From Epiperipatus broadwayi (taxonomy: Eukaryota > Onychophora > Udeonychophora > Euonychophora > Peripatidae): 64,000 nucleotides of DNA. This document shows, piece by piece, positions 35,450-46,899 of this stretch (its first letter is position 1; every line of letters begins with the position of its first letter). Made by a program: the position numbers and the translations under genes. The stretch is from contig JAQFVV010006221.1 in the NCBI GenBank assembly GCA_028023455.1, positions 5,935,011-5,999,010 on the forward strand. The letters are read 5' to 3'. Below the pieces are notes generated by a model, which did no database searches, had not been told where the DNA came from, and worked only from the letters and a program-made list of their open reading frames with translations.

Positions 35450-36505
35450 TGTGCATTTCCTCATGCTTCACAATTGCTCCTGATGTTTGTGTTAAGCTTT
35501 CTACCCAAGGCATGTCAGAGTAATTACATAATAGAGTACTCTTACTTATTGTTAATAGTAATTTGTCATTACTTGCCATTTTCTTAATATAAATTATTCT
35601 AAAAACTTAATTTAAAAATCTATGTCATAAACTTTATCGAGTCCTTGTGTCAATTATAAATGGTTGAATGAACAAAATAGATGTAGGAATGGACTTATTA
35701 AATGGATATTTGTGATCAAATGTTCTTCACTGATGAAGGTTAACAGTCTTAATTTGAAATTCTCTTCATATTACCGTCTAATGTTCTTTGATTTTTCATG
35801 CATGTATAGATGACTTTAAAATAGATTGATATAAATAGCATTCTTGCTGATAACACTATTTATTTATTTTGTTTTAAAGTATTACTAAAAACAAATATCA
35901 CTGTAACTGTATATACAATTTTTACAAATGTATAACCCTTTATCCCCGCAAACACTCAATAGATTTAAAGGTTTTTTTTTTTAATAATATTGTTTTTTAA
36001 ATATAGATAAAAGGTAGAATAGTATTTAAACAGTCCAATTCAGAGCAAAGATCTCACATTTATGCATAAATAAATGATCAACGAGAACATTACTCAGCAA
36101 ACTCACCAGGTCCTGAGAGTCTGAACATTTTTTCTTCGCTTGATTTTTTTTTTTTTTTTGCCAAAATAAGATTATTTAAAATTCCCATTTATTAATCATT
36201 ATTGGATGTTAAATATGATTGGCTACAAATCAGATACTTGAAAGAATAATTTTGAGTTTTATTGAAACATGAAAATTTTTTCCGAATTTTTACCCTGCCT
36301 ACAATTCAAATCTTAGGTCAAAGCATTGTAAGTGGATGTACTATCAGTATAGTATAAGCAATAGTTTTTATTTATGGATATTTAAAAGGTGAATAATAAA
36401 TATAAATTAAATATGGTATGCATATACTTAACAGAATGTTGTGGTAAAATTTTCTAAAAATAATCACAAACGATGTTGCTCATTTTAATTACAAATACTA
36501 AATAC
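35450..36505. other. Anonymous AT-rich sequence
   Basis: No gene, RNA or repeat family was recognised. Confidence 0.45.
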
Positions 36506-36508
36506 CAG

Positions 36509-36598
36509 TCAAGCATTGGTGGCCGCACGGCCGCCTTACAAGCAGTTGTTCCGGGTTCGCTTCCCGGCTGATACTTTGACACATGGGAAAAAAAAAAC
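36509..36598 (+). mobile_element. Short tRNA-derived SINE (family T1)
   Basis: TCAAGCATTGGTGGCCGC, an internal deletion relative to the copy at 60 kb, then a B box in CGGGTTCGCTTCCCGG and an A-rich tail after GACACATGGG. Flanking duplication is not clear. Confidence 0.8.
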
Positions 36599-36599
36599 T

Positions 36600-37430
36600 A
36601 TATACCAATGATAAATCTGGATATTCCTATTTTGTAAATAGATGTCTTAGATATAAAAATTTGCAAACATTAGTCACTATTTCTATAGTGGACTGTTGAT
36701 AACTGATATTTGCACATATGTGACTATATCCATACAATATAATTTCAATCTGCTTATATTAGTATGGTTATATTGAGATCACATAAGATCAATAGCTAAA
36801 TCAACTATATCATACAATTTCTCTTTCTTAATTGTATGTGACAGAGTCAGAATATTAGGATTTAGAGCCAAGAAATCATTGATTATAGTTTGCTTATACT
36901 TTCTTAACATCATTTATTTCAGCATTCATTAATGATATAATAGAGCAAATTATACTAAGAGTGTAAGAAATGGAAAACTATTATCAACAATAAAGTATTA
37001 TTGCTTGGTCACAGAATCTTATTACTAATTTACTTTAGCCTGTATTTAGAGAAAGTGTATTTCTTATTTCAAATTGAATTTATGCATATAAGATTATATA
37101 ATGCAGCTACATGAATGATTAAGTTAATTAAGTTAATATAGGTTGTTTTAAGGGAGGGGATGGTGCAAGTAGTACCAAATGTCCTTGATTATGATCAAAT
37201 ATTATTGTTTGATCTATCCTATTATATAGTGATTTCATCTATTCTTCAGGTAGAGACTTTATATTATTTTCTTTACACTCACTTTTTTTTTACAAATCTT
37301 GTTTTATAATATTTTCCACATGTGATGCGATGGACTGTGACTTCTCCTTATTCAGAGTCAGGAATCTCTCACCCATTATGCCCAGAGAAACCTGTTAGCC
37401 ACTTTATCTTTCCTTTTCCATTCCCCAGTC
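36600..37430. other. Anonymous AT-rich sequence
   Basis: Nothing recognised. Confidence 0.45.
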
Positions 37431-37439
37431 TAAGCTTTT

Positions 37440-38245
37440 CCATATTCTTCTCTATCCTGCTCCATCCCATTTCCACAACCTAATCTTCATCAACTTCATG
37501 GCCTTTATATTTAAATCTCCCTTATCTTTTTCCAAACCCAGCATAAAAAACAAGAACCCACTTTCTGTATAATCACTTTGTTTATATTTATTCTTCCACA
37601 ACTTCATTACTTGTACCCTTTCTTCTTGCAAGCATTTATATTCAATTAACAGATGCCTAATATTTTCTATGCCTTCCTTACACAACTTGCAGACTAAATC
37701 ATCCACATTTTCCCATTTATGGGTATACTCCCTTATTGCTAAAGATCCTGTTCTAATCTTAAACAAACATTAAACTACTTTCCTTGCTAATATCATAAAT
37801 TAACTTGCACCCAATATCCCGTTTACTTTTATATATATTTAAACTCTTTTTACTCATCATACTAATTCTCCATTTCTCCAATTCCCTATTCTTTACTAAT
37901 GCATCTATTCTTTTATCCCATTCCTTGCCATTATAACACTCTCAACAATTCTCCTAACACAATCATCATACCTTTTGTATAAGTATACTGACATAAATAC
38001 TTGATCCAAATCTTCTGCATACCATATTACCTTTCTCACCCATCTTGTTGCCTAACTCTTTACTCATAACCCAATTAAATACTATTTTCGCTATTCTCTT
38101 ATTATCCATAAACTGAAATCTATCGAACATTTTTATTTTGATTTTTGCATCTCCCATATAAAAACTTGACCATCCCATTTCTCCTTGAATTGCCTTCTTT
38201 GCCGTCCATGCATGTCCATATATATATATCAACACACAGCTCCAC
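37440..38245 (-). pseudogene. LINE reverse transcriptase C-terminal half (second LINE type)
   Basis: From 38235 the minus strand reads AKKAIQGEMGWSSFYMGDA and FDRFQFMDNKRIAKIVFNWV, the thumb-like region found after the polymerase in LINEs. Then 37766-37452 reads MFKIRTGSLAIREY, VCKLCKEGIENIRHLLIEYK (zinc-binding tail) and LMKIRLWKW. The two frames are separated by frame-broken sequence. It is clearly different from the TAA-tailed and RTE families. The clade is not assigned. Confidence 0.75.
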
Positions 38246-38419
38246 CTACGTTTCAGTCTTATCTTTGGTTACGTGGAAGATATTTATTTATTAGAATTAA
38301 TGGATCAATAAATTAAAAAATAAGCTATTTGTTTATTTAATTAGACGGTATTATAAAATAGTTTTAATGAACTGATGTTTTAAAACTTTTTTGACTTAAC
38401 GGACGTCTCTAAAAAAATA

Positions 38420-38625
38420 AATAATGAAATAACTTTATTGCTCGGGAGTTCGCTAGAAGTTCGAAAACTGGAAGTGAAAAAACTTGAATCGATCCGAGGG
38501 GCTTACGCTTCAGAGTTTTATCACGGCACTGAACCACTCAGGGCACGGACGCTTTTTATTTTAATGATCGATATGTATGTTTTAAAATCAAAGTTAAATT
38601 TATTTATTGTTAATATCTAGTCTTT
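38420..38625 (+). other. Open frame in a CpG-bearing island, unidentified
   Basis: The frame starting with a TTG at 38438 reads LEVRKLEVKKLESIRGAYA and EFYHGTEPLRARTLF, with a balanced composition and several CpG-containing codons in an otherwise CpG-poor window. There is no ATG start. I do not recognise it. It may be an exon or transposon debris. Confidence 0.25.
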
Positions 38626-38629
38626 TTGT

Positions 38630-39180
38630 ACGCATTGTTAAAAAAATATTATTAATGAGCTTCTGAAGTAAACTGTTTTAGTTTTTTTTTTTTAAACAAA
38701 TCCTTTTTTAAAAAAGAAATTGCTTTCAACCTTTCTGACTCATGATTTTAATTTTATATTTCTTGTTATAAATTCAGTTGTTGTCTTTCAGAAAGTAAAA
38801 AATAAATATTTTTCTAGAGTGCATGTTAATTTTTGAACATTTAAAAAGCCATGTTAATTTTATTTTTGCTAGTTTTTAGTAATGAGCATCTCTAAATGAC
38901 CTAAAAGTCATGCGGCTCACTTTTAATCTGTAGGAGTGCGTTTCCAAGTATAATTTTTGCAAATGTTGTTAAATTCTCAGGCAAGAATTCCATCACAATA
39001 TTACATGAATCACTAGTCTGCTGTTCCACACACTTCATCTTTAGACAAAAATATTTAACAATATTTGGAGCAATGTGAAATAGTTTAATAGCATAACTTT
39101 CGCTTAGAAAAAAGATATCTTACTATGTAGTATATTATCTCTAGAATATATTAATTTATGTAAGACCTTAATATACATTG
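38630..39180. other. Anonymous AT-rich sequence
   Basis: No gene or repeat was recognised. Confidence 0.4.
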
Positions 39181-39366
39181 TTATATTTTGATTTACAAGC
39201 GTCAAACTTACTTCACCCACAACTTTGACAGTAGCCTCTCCTGATAATTACAGTAATGATTATCACGAAATCATTTTAAAACTAGAAATTGTCTCTACAC
39301 AGATGTTAACTCTAAACTTCAGTTAAAGATTAAACACACACACACACATATCTAGTTATTTACATT

Positions 39367-39405
39367 TCTCTCTCTCTCTCTCTCTCTCTCCCTCCCTCCC
39401 TCCCT

Positions 39406-39494
<89 letters not shown>
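39367..39494 (+). repeat. (CT)n/(CCCT)n microsatellite, about 128 bp
   Basis: Long CT tract with a CCCT-rich segment at about 39390-39412. Confidence 0.97.
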
Positions 39495-39496
<2 letters not shown>

Positions 39497-39585
39497 GTGT
39501 AATATCTTTTATAAAATATTAAATAATCTCCACATCACCACACATTCTTTTCAAATCATATTAATAAAATACAAAAAAAGACAAA

Positions 39586-39630
39586 TGAACCCTCAGCATT
39601 TCGTGCTGAACCAGCACTCATCAGTTAATA
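39586..39630 (-). ncRNA. Hammerhead ribozyme core, family A copy 4 (stems I and III lost)
   Basis: CUGAUGA, a perfect stem II GUGCUG-GUU-CAGCAC and GAAA are intact on the minus strand, but the stem III/cleavage segment reads AUGCUGAGG and stem I no longer pairs. Probably inactive. Confidence 0.7.
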
Positions 39631-39649
39631 TACATAGATACAATCAGCA

Positions 39650-40840
39650 CACATAATAAATTTTCTGTATTGCTTTAAACCTATATTATATATTTTTCCA
39701 CTGTTTTACAGATAAATATTTTTCTTCTTTATGTTACTGTTGTTTCTTCTTCTTGTATTATTCATCACCCCCCTCCCCTTTAAATGTTTTCCTCATATTT
39801 ATTGTATTATTATTATTTCTTCAATGATTTTTTGACATATATTTTTCTCATGCAACATTTGTATATCAGCATGATGAAATATGTGTATACATAAGCTAGA
39901 AATCAGAAAAATAAAACAACCTTAATTAGACATCTGATGGCAGAGGCCTCTTCAGTGTTTTTTTTTTTTTTACAAAGAAATAGTGTATAAGAAATCATTA
40001 CTCACTAAACTTATCAACTTCCTGTTGATGATTTTATGCCTTTCCCCTCTTGCAAATAAATGCCATTTACCAATTAATTGTTAGATGGTGACATCGGTTG
40101 ACGTGGACCAGGTACTGAAATTTTTTTTTTGTTTAAATTATGTGGGGGAGGGGGTACTGGTAGAATTCACGTATTCATACACACATACATCCGTATATAG
40201 AAATCAGTACATGTATATAATGGGAATGTGTTTAAATATGTATGCTAATTTATTAGTACAGTATTCTTTTTTTTACTCTCTTTTGCATATTATTTATTCT
40301 TTTCTGATTTGATTAATCTGAACATTTATTTCTTTTTTCATATTTCCTTGTCCTTCATTGGTCTTCTATCATTCCATTTTTTTTGTTGTTGACCAATTTA
40401 GGTAATTCGCTAGTTTTTCATATTTACTCTTATTAAATAACTTCTAGAAAAAACTTAATTAAAATTAAATAATTCTACATTATTTATTAATGAGCATGAT
40501 ATTATAAGATATTTGTAAATGTCACTAAAATTATTAATTTTAAATTAAAAATTAGTTATTATTAAAGGATAGGCTTCATATCTTAATCCAGATATATAGT
40601 ATCTTTTTTAAATTCATATTTAATATTTGTAAATAAATTATAGATGATTCAGTATTTTGCCAGTGTGGTATCATTTAAAGATTTCTAAAAATATGCAATG
40701 CAGTAGCGCCCTCTTTCTTTTTTTTAATACTTTGTGTCCCAGTAAAGAAGTGATTGGTACTTTTTCGAAGATACTTACTTGTAGCTTAGAATTAATGTAT
40801 GTATTAACTATATAATGTCGTAGTTTAACTAGCATATCTA
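39650..40840. other. Anonymous AT-rich sequence
   Basis: Short open frames only (40085-40312). Nothing recognised. Confidence 0.4.
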
Positions 40841-40849
40841 GATCTTTAT

Positions 40850-42070
40850 AAAATGGAGTAATACACTAATATTAAATTTTGTTTTAAATTGGGAACTGCT
40901 ATTAAAACATTTGAAATAATTAAAACTGTGTATGGCAGTAAAGCTGTGAGTCACAAGAATATTTTCAAGTAGTTTGCAAGATTTTGTGATGGCAGGGAGA
41001 GCATTGAAAGAACTTTGAAGAGAGAGTTCAACAGTACATAATCGCTCATAGGTTAAACGGATGGCTTGGCCGAATGGAATGATGGGGAAACATCTCAGCC
41101 AGTTATTACTTGGATAAGAACTGGCACATTTCTCCACTGATGTCTTGGGGGTCAGGCAATTATCAAACATAGCCATGCTTTGGTTTTGTCCGTTTACTTT
41201 GGGAAGCAGAGGACCTTGAGTTATCGCTATTGCACCACTTTGTCACTCAAACTCTCATTTCCGGTTGCTTGTCTGTCCCATCTTGACCCAGAACATCAAA
41301 AACAATTGGAAATAACAAAACATAAAAAGTTGCTGAAATTCTTCAAACTGATCACTGCATATCTGCCAGACTCATTGAGAAACTCAGTAGCAATCTCAAA
41401 ACTATTGTTCATTACACTTTAATATAAAATTTGAAAAATTGGAAAGTTTATGATTGTTTTGTGCCTTACTTGTTGATAATCAACCAAAAAGACAGCAAGT
41501 GAAACACTTCAAAGCATGTAAAGAACCATAACTGTAACATATGATGAGACACGGTGTTTCAGATATCAGCCATTAACCAAGCATCAGAGTTGGAAAAGAG
41601 ATTACCAGAAGAAAGAAGAAAAAAAATGACTGCAAAAGAGCGAAGTCAAAACATTGCTCTTCTTTTTTAATTCTAAGACAATATTCACCATAAATACATT
41701 TTTAAAGATTATATAGTTAATGCTGTCATTTGTGGACCAAAAATTTTCCATCAGACAACCTGAATGTTTTGAGCAAGCCCTCTTGGTTAGTGTTGCACGT
41801 TAATCTGTTGGCCCACAGTGCCAAGATTATGAATGATTTTGTGATCAAAAAAGCATTGTTTGTGATCACCCTAATTTCCTGATTTAGCTTCTGTTGAGTT
41901 TTGTGTATTTCCAAAATTAAAAAAGGGAGCATTTCATAGTTTAATTCATGGCATTCAGAAGGTTGGAAAAAAATTTCTGCAAATGATTTGGCAGAGGAGT
42001 CCAAGGATTGCTTTAAATAGTTTTATAATAATTTTTCAGCAATAGATTGAGTCATAGACTAGTTTGAATA
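40850..42070 (+). pseudogene. Mariner-type (HTH_48/GVQW3-like) transposase pseudogene
   Basis: Plus-strand translation, with frameshifts: a helix-turn-helix region VYGSKAVSHKNIFK and FARFCDGRESIER (about 40925-41010), then YDETRCFRYQPLTKHQSW at about 41545 (first catalytic region), then VGPQCQDYE and FCDQKSIVCDHPN at about 41810, and a FQN-KREHF block before NDLAEESKDCF (about 41975). The order matches mariner transposases of the kind often labelled GVQW3 or FLJ37770-like. Many stops. Minus-strand open frames over it (40838-41176, 41726-42004) are shadows. Confidence 0.8.
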
Positions 42071-42362
42071 TTCAGTTATAACAACAAAGTATAAATAATG
42101 CTTTATATTTTATTATGTATCTTTTACATTTTTATTAGAATATTCCATGTATATCACAGTAGAATTCATATTAAAGATATTCTATTCATATTTATTTCTA
42201 ATTAAACCATTAAAACATCACATGATCACTATTTCTTATGTTTTCATAATCTGTCAAAACAGTAACAACTCTCTCCATACAGTAGTGCCACCCAGTGCAA
42301 GTCATAGTATCCCATGTATGCTAGAAGGTTTGTACATTAAAATCCATATTTAATACCCACTC

Positions 42363-42422
42363 ATCTAATATTCTGAGACTAGCTTCTAGCTCATGGATTT
42401 CATTAGCAAGGGTCTTTAGATC
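42363..42422 (-). ncRNA. Decayed hammerhead fold, family B copy 5
   Basis: The minus strand keeps CUAAUGA-like core, GAAGCUAGUC and parts of stem I, with several pairs lost. Inactive by inspection. Confidence 0.5.
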
Positions 42423-42816
42423 TGAGAGATCTATGCCTAGAACTTTTCCATCAGGCATCCTTTATTTTTTTAGTTAACTATAATCCATTGATCACTATGT
42501 CTTGCATGGGGTGATGCTATTACATGGAGAGATTTATTATACTTTTAATAGATTGTGTAAACATAAGAAATGGTGATCATATGATATTTTAGTGGTTTAA
42601 TATCAATCCTGGCCAAAGAATGTTGGTGACTATGTTTATTAAAAAACAAAGACACCAAAATATATAGATACTCAATTGGGTTCAGAGTTGTATGACTATC
42701 CAAACAAATTAGTTTGGGTTGGAAAAATTGTTTTCATTTTGGACTTAAAGCTTTATAGTTAGCTAAAAACATAAAAGGTGGCTCTTAGAGGATTGTATTA
42801 GATCCAACGCTTTCAG

Positions 42817-42867
42817 ATCCAAAGCTCCTTGCTGATGAAAGCCAGACACTTGTCTGGGGATATTGAT
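42817..42867 (+). ncRNA. Decayed hammerhead fold, family B copy 6
   Basis: AUCCAA and CUGAUGA are intact, but the segment holding GAAA and stem III is deleted (AAGCCAGACACUUGUC). Stem I UGGGGAUAUUGAU remains. Confidence 0.55.
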
Positions 42868-43639
42868 GAATAGGTACTAGATAGGAATTTTGATGCACAA
42901 GCATTCTAGCATCCATTGAGAGTTGCTACTATTTATTTCTAGTTCTGAGTTTTTCCAATCTATTGGGTGGCTCTTTACTAAAATTTGTTCATCTTGGAAG
43001 AGAGTTTATTCACTATTGCTGGGCACTAATTTAATATGAACTGTGGGATTTTTTTTTACATAACAGATAGATAAGAAACCACTACTGAATTACTAAATGA
43101 TAAATTAACATTTTCTCAAAGTTTAGTTAAATGTCTAATTTCATGTGCACTTTTGAATTAATATGTTGTTTCAAGATTTTGAAAAAAGAATATGAAAGTG
43201 ATAAATTGTTTAAAAGAATAGGAAAGTGGCACATTACTTTTTCAGTTTTTTCATAAAATTATATGAATAATAAATGCACATGTTAGCTACCTTATGATCT
43301 CTACAAGCACACTAAATAATATTAACTGTAAATAGATAAATAGTGACATTTGTGTGACTTTAAGTGAGAAAAAATAAAAAGTTTTGTTCAAATGCTTGTC
43401 CTCATACCCTCTAACCAAGGGAAAACAAAATTTTTTGACCAAACACTTATCATTTTGCAGTCTCCACTTATTTATTTTCAATATGCTCCTTAAATAATTT
43501 TACTGATGAGTGGATGCTAGTGAGGATATCATGCTAGAATTTCTTTTTTGGCTTGTAGCACTATTATTATTTTAAAAAAATTACTTGTGTCAGTTAAGAA
43601 AAAAAAATCTAAGCATCACATGATCACATTTCCTATACT

Positions 43640-44000
43640 AGCACATTAATTGTTGATAAACAGAGCAAAACTCTCCATACAGTATTGCCACCTGTGCTAA
43701 ACAGAGTAATCAATAGATGCCAGAAGGCTTGTGCATAAAATCCCTATCTAATGCCTACTCATCCAATATCCCCAGACTAGAGTTGCATTAGATCCTAAGA
43801 TCTAGATGCAGTGCTCTCAGATCCAAAGCTCCTCACTGACGAAGGCCACAAGCCAGAAACTAGTCTGGGGATATTGGATGAGTAGGCATTAGATAGGGAT
43901 TTTATGCACAAGCCTTCTGGCATCCATTGATTACTCTGTTTAGCACAGGTGGCAATACTGTATGGAGAGTTTTGCTCTGTTTATCAAAAAAAAAAAAAAA
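43640..44000. mobile_element. Family B near-perfect palindrome with central ribozyme
   Basis: The left arm (43656-43788) runs from GCAAAACTCTCCATACAG to CCCCAGACTAG. The right arm (43858-43992) is its almost exact reverse complement, ending CTGTATGGAGAGTTTTGC. The left, minus-strand arm stops only six bases upstream of the predicted ribozyme cleavage point (CTAGTC then TGGGG), so the inverted junction coincides with the ribozyme. The centre holds GTTGCATTAGATCCTAAG and the plus-strand ribozyme. The arms are so alike that the event, or a correction between arms, is recent. Confidence 0.85.
43821..43879 (+). ncRNA. Type I hammerhead fold, family B copy 7
   Basis: AUCCAA/UUGGAU and CCUCA/UGGGG stem I, core CUGACGA (fits CUGANGA), stem II GGC-CACAA-GCC, GAAA, stem III ACU/AGU, GUC triplet. 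The A-A at 10.1/11.1 is the only departure from the consensus. Confidence 0.8.
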
Positions 44001-44300
44001 AAATCTACTTGTTCAATCCATTTGTTAATTAAAATTGGTTGTTAGAAAAATAAATACTTATAATATTAACAGTAAATATAAGAAAGGTATTACTTAAATT
44101 AAAGTACACACATCACACATTATTTGTTTAATTTTTATTTGTAAATAAACACACACAGGAAAAATATACTGCTAGTAAACATCACATGATCACTATTTGA
44201 ATGGCACTACTGAATTGAGTTTTTCCTGTTTTAATAACAGTTATGTGCTAGCATAAGAAAGTGATCATGTGATGTTTAGTGGTTTAACACCAATCCTGCC

Positions 44301-44372
44301 TAATAGGATAGTGGTGGCTATGGTTGTTAAAGAGACAAAGACCCCAAAATATATGGGTACTGAACTGGGTTC
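44301..44372 (+). promoter_or_regulatory. tRNA-like Pol III promoter candidate in family B
   Basis: GTGGCTATGGTTGTTAAAG resembles an A box, followed about 50 bp on by GGGTTCAGACCC, which resembles a B box in a T-arm-like palindrome. Between them CCCC-AAAATATAT-GGG could form an anticodon-like arm. The same block recurs at 30.6 kb (inverse) and 42.6 kb. Confidence 0.4.
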
Positions 44373-44531
44373 AGACCCATCTGACTATATAAGCTATTGA
44401 GCTTAGATTGAAAATATTGGGTTGTCAACTGGAGGATTGCATTAGACCCTAAGTTTTGTAGTTAAGTAGAGATAAAAGATGACTGCTGGAGGGTTGCATT
44501 AGATCCTAAGATCTAGGTGCAGTGCTCTCAG

Positions 44532-44590
44532 ATCCAAAGCTCCTCACTGACGAAGGCCACAAGCCAGAAACTAGTCTGGGGATATTGGAT
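44532..44590 (+). ncRNA. Type I hammerhead fold, family B copy 8 (best-preserved)
   Basis: Same elements as copy 7: CUGACGA core, GGC/GCC stem II, GAAA, ACU/AGU stem III, GUC triplet with cleavage after 44576, and two-part stem I. A-A at 10.1/11.1. Confidence 0.8.
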
Positions 44591-44699
44591 GAGTAGGCAT
44601 TAGATAGGGATTTTATGCACGAGCCTTCTGGCATCCATTGATTACTCTGTTTAGCACAGGTGGCACTACTGTATGGAGAGTTTTGCTTGATTATAGTGC

Positions 44700-46355
44700 T
44701 AGTACTTGTTTTATTTATCATTTAGTATTTTTAGTTCAGTAGTTCCTCTAAGTGTGTAAAAAAATCCCAGAGCACATACTAAATCAGCACGTATTGTTTA
44801 GTATCATGCATATTGAGGTACAGCAATGACATTTCAATTGGAAAGACTAAGAATTTTTATTAATAAATCTCAGTGAAAAATTGAAGCAGAAACTTTTGTT
44901 CAATAGCAAATTCTTTATCACTAGCCAATTACTAATCAATATTATTAGTAAAATATTATGCTTGTTGTAGATTATCAGTATAGATATAGAAGAACTTTTT
45001 TTTATTTGTGCTTTTATATATATTGTTATGGTAAGTGGTATGTGTAATGTTGCAATTTGGGTTGGCTTAAGCTATTGATCATAATGAGGCATGACTTTTA
45101 AAGAAATAATTTCTAATGTATATTTCTCTTATGATCTTTAAAAAAAACTTAATATATATCTCAAGTTATTATGATAATACAACAAACACTCTGTTCTGAC
45201 TAGAAATCATTCACAATAACATCCTTTTAATATACTAATAATTTTCAAAGTTCATTATCTAAACTTAAATAATTAGTAAAAAAGAGAAGATAGCTTTTTA
45301 TTTGAAATTAACACTGGTACATGTACTGGGTACCACCTTCAAAGAGTAAAAGACTATCCTGTAGATATTATTTTAACCTTTCTGCATTTCTATTAATTTT
45401 TCCTATTATTGCTTCCCGGTTTTAACTAGCATAAAGCATTGATATTGAGACTGATAATACCATAAACTATTTTTTAAACTAATTAACTATGTCATAGAAG
45501 GAAAATATACATATATGAGAATGGAAATAAATTGAGAATAGGTTATAAATTATTATTTTCATTGTCATTTAATTTCCCACACATATTTGATAATTGTATT
45601 ATTTAATTGGCCAACCTTACTAACTACAAAATAAGTTTGTGGATTCTCATGAAGGCAGATCCATATTCTCTGCTATGAAACATGGATTTTAGCTCTGTGG
45701 TCTTTGCAAACACACTACAAAATTTATTTAGTTTGAAATATTTTCATAAATATTGTATATTAAAATTGTTTTGTTCTCAGCTGTGAATAGTACTAAAAAT
45801 TGCTTTCACTATCCTTCTTTTGACTTGGAGTCAAAGTGCTCTAACTAATAAAATTAGCAAGCTCCAGAAACTATTTTTCATTGGAAGAGAGCAACATATA
45901 GACCTTTAAAAATGTAGAAAACCCAATATATATAAAGAAAAATGGGTCCAGAAAGATTTAGAGTGCTTCTATTTCAAAGATTGTATAGGCAATAATGCTA
46001 ATTTATCTATGGTATATATATCTTTACATGTTTATTTACCTTGTTTAAACCATTTGTTAACTGAGATGTTACAACATCTTTATTTTTATTTATTTTTCTA
46101 ACTTAAATTCCTGCCTAATTTTATACTATTCTAGTTTTAATTCTTGTATTGCCATTACAACTTGATTTGGATCATCACAATATGTTTTTTTTTTAAAATT
46201 TAGTACTTTTTGTATTATAAACATATTAGGTACAAACAGTAAAACTGAATTTAAATACTCTGAAGTGCAAATTTCTTTCACCATATTTGCTAAGTGCCAA
46301 ATGTTGAGAATTTTAGTATTTTCTGTTTTTGTATCATCCTCTTTCTAAAAATAAC
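44700..46355. other. Anonymous AT-rich sequence
   Basis: No gene was recognised. A tRNA-arm-like inverse stretch (GACTTGGAGTCAAAGTGCTC at 45821) might be SINE debris. Confidence 0.4.
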
Positions 46356-46359
46356 TATA

Positions 46360-46690
46360 ATTCATTTATTAACCAATATTGGATTGTAACTAGGTTGATT
46401 ATTGGTGAGAAAAAACTTTGACTAGAACTTGATTAAATTTTCAAGTTATGTGGACCATATTTGAATTTAGTTCACAAGAATCACATGATGTTGCACTTCT
46501 ATAGCTTAGTGGATAATATATGTTTATTTTCTTGTGCAAAAGTTAAAGGTTTTTTAATCAATTCTCATATGAGAAAATATTAAAATTCTCAGTTTGGTCA
46601 CTTGAATGAGCTCAATTCGACACTTGATTACTTGAACATTACATGATCTCTCAAGCAACTAACCACAGAATTATTTTATAGGTAAATTTT
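46360..46690 (+). mobile_element. SINE-like dispersed repeat (T3/T5 composite)
   Basis: ACCAATATTGGATTGTAACTAGGTTGATTA and GACTAGAACTTGATTAAA match 63270-63345. Then TATAGCTTAGTGGATAAT (A-box-like) and CTTGAACATTACATGATCTC match the 7.9 kb repeat. Confidence 0.5.
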
Positions 46691-46899
46691 TTGAATGGAT
46701 GCCCAATAAAAAAAGTACTACAATAAAACAGTAATAATAGATCATGTGCCCATTTTTAAATGATTTATTCTATCATATAACATTTAAAATTAATTCTTAA
46801 ATTTTAATGGATTTTTTACATCAAAAGTTGGAAATGAATTTATTAGTTTTTATTGTTTGTAGCAAACATTTGTTTTACTATAAATCATATATTATAAAA

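Larger units (their letters stand above)
39190..39645 (-). mobile_element. Family A hammerhead element with CT expansion
   Basis: It aligns with the minus-strand unit at 1490-1815: CAAACTTACTTC, CAGTTAAAGATTAA, CATGTGTAATATCTT, then the ribozyme block GCATTTCGTGCTGAACC. A CT microsatellite has expanded between the ACACACAC stretch and GTGTAATATC, where the 1.6 kb copy has only TTTCTCTTTCCC. One unit only. Confidence 0.7.
42205..42960. mobile_element. Family B inverted dimer, two decayed ribozyme copies
   Basis: A minus-strand unit (42205-42470: CATCACATGATCACTATTTC, GTGCCACCCAGTGCAAG, ribozyme, GCATCC) is followed by plus-strand end blocks (GATCATATGATATTTTAGTGG at 42573). The tRNA-like block (GGGTTCAGAGTTG at 42678) and a second plus-strand ribozyme at 42817 come next. 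The full unit order is recoverable but diverged. An old insertion. Confidence 0.75.
44180..44695 (+). mobile_element. Family B hammerhead element, full unit with overlap
   Basis: The order is: end of one unit (AATAACAGTTATGTGCTAGC, GTGATCATGTGATGTTTAG), the tRNA-like segment, a TGGAGGATTGCATTAGACCC partial duplicate of the pre-ribozyme block, GCTGGAGGGTTGCATTAG, the ribozyme, GATTTTATGCACGAGCC, CACTACTGTATGGAGAG. It starts with the same block that ends other units, as expected if a linearised tandem or circular RNA was integrated. The open frame on the minus strand (44506-44721) is a shadow. Confidence 0.8.

Noticed and set aside
40838-41176. 112-codon minus-strand open frame
   Set aside because: The opposite strand encodes mariner transposase motifs in order, so this is an antisense shadow. 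The same applies to 41726-42004 and 62685-62942.
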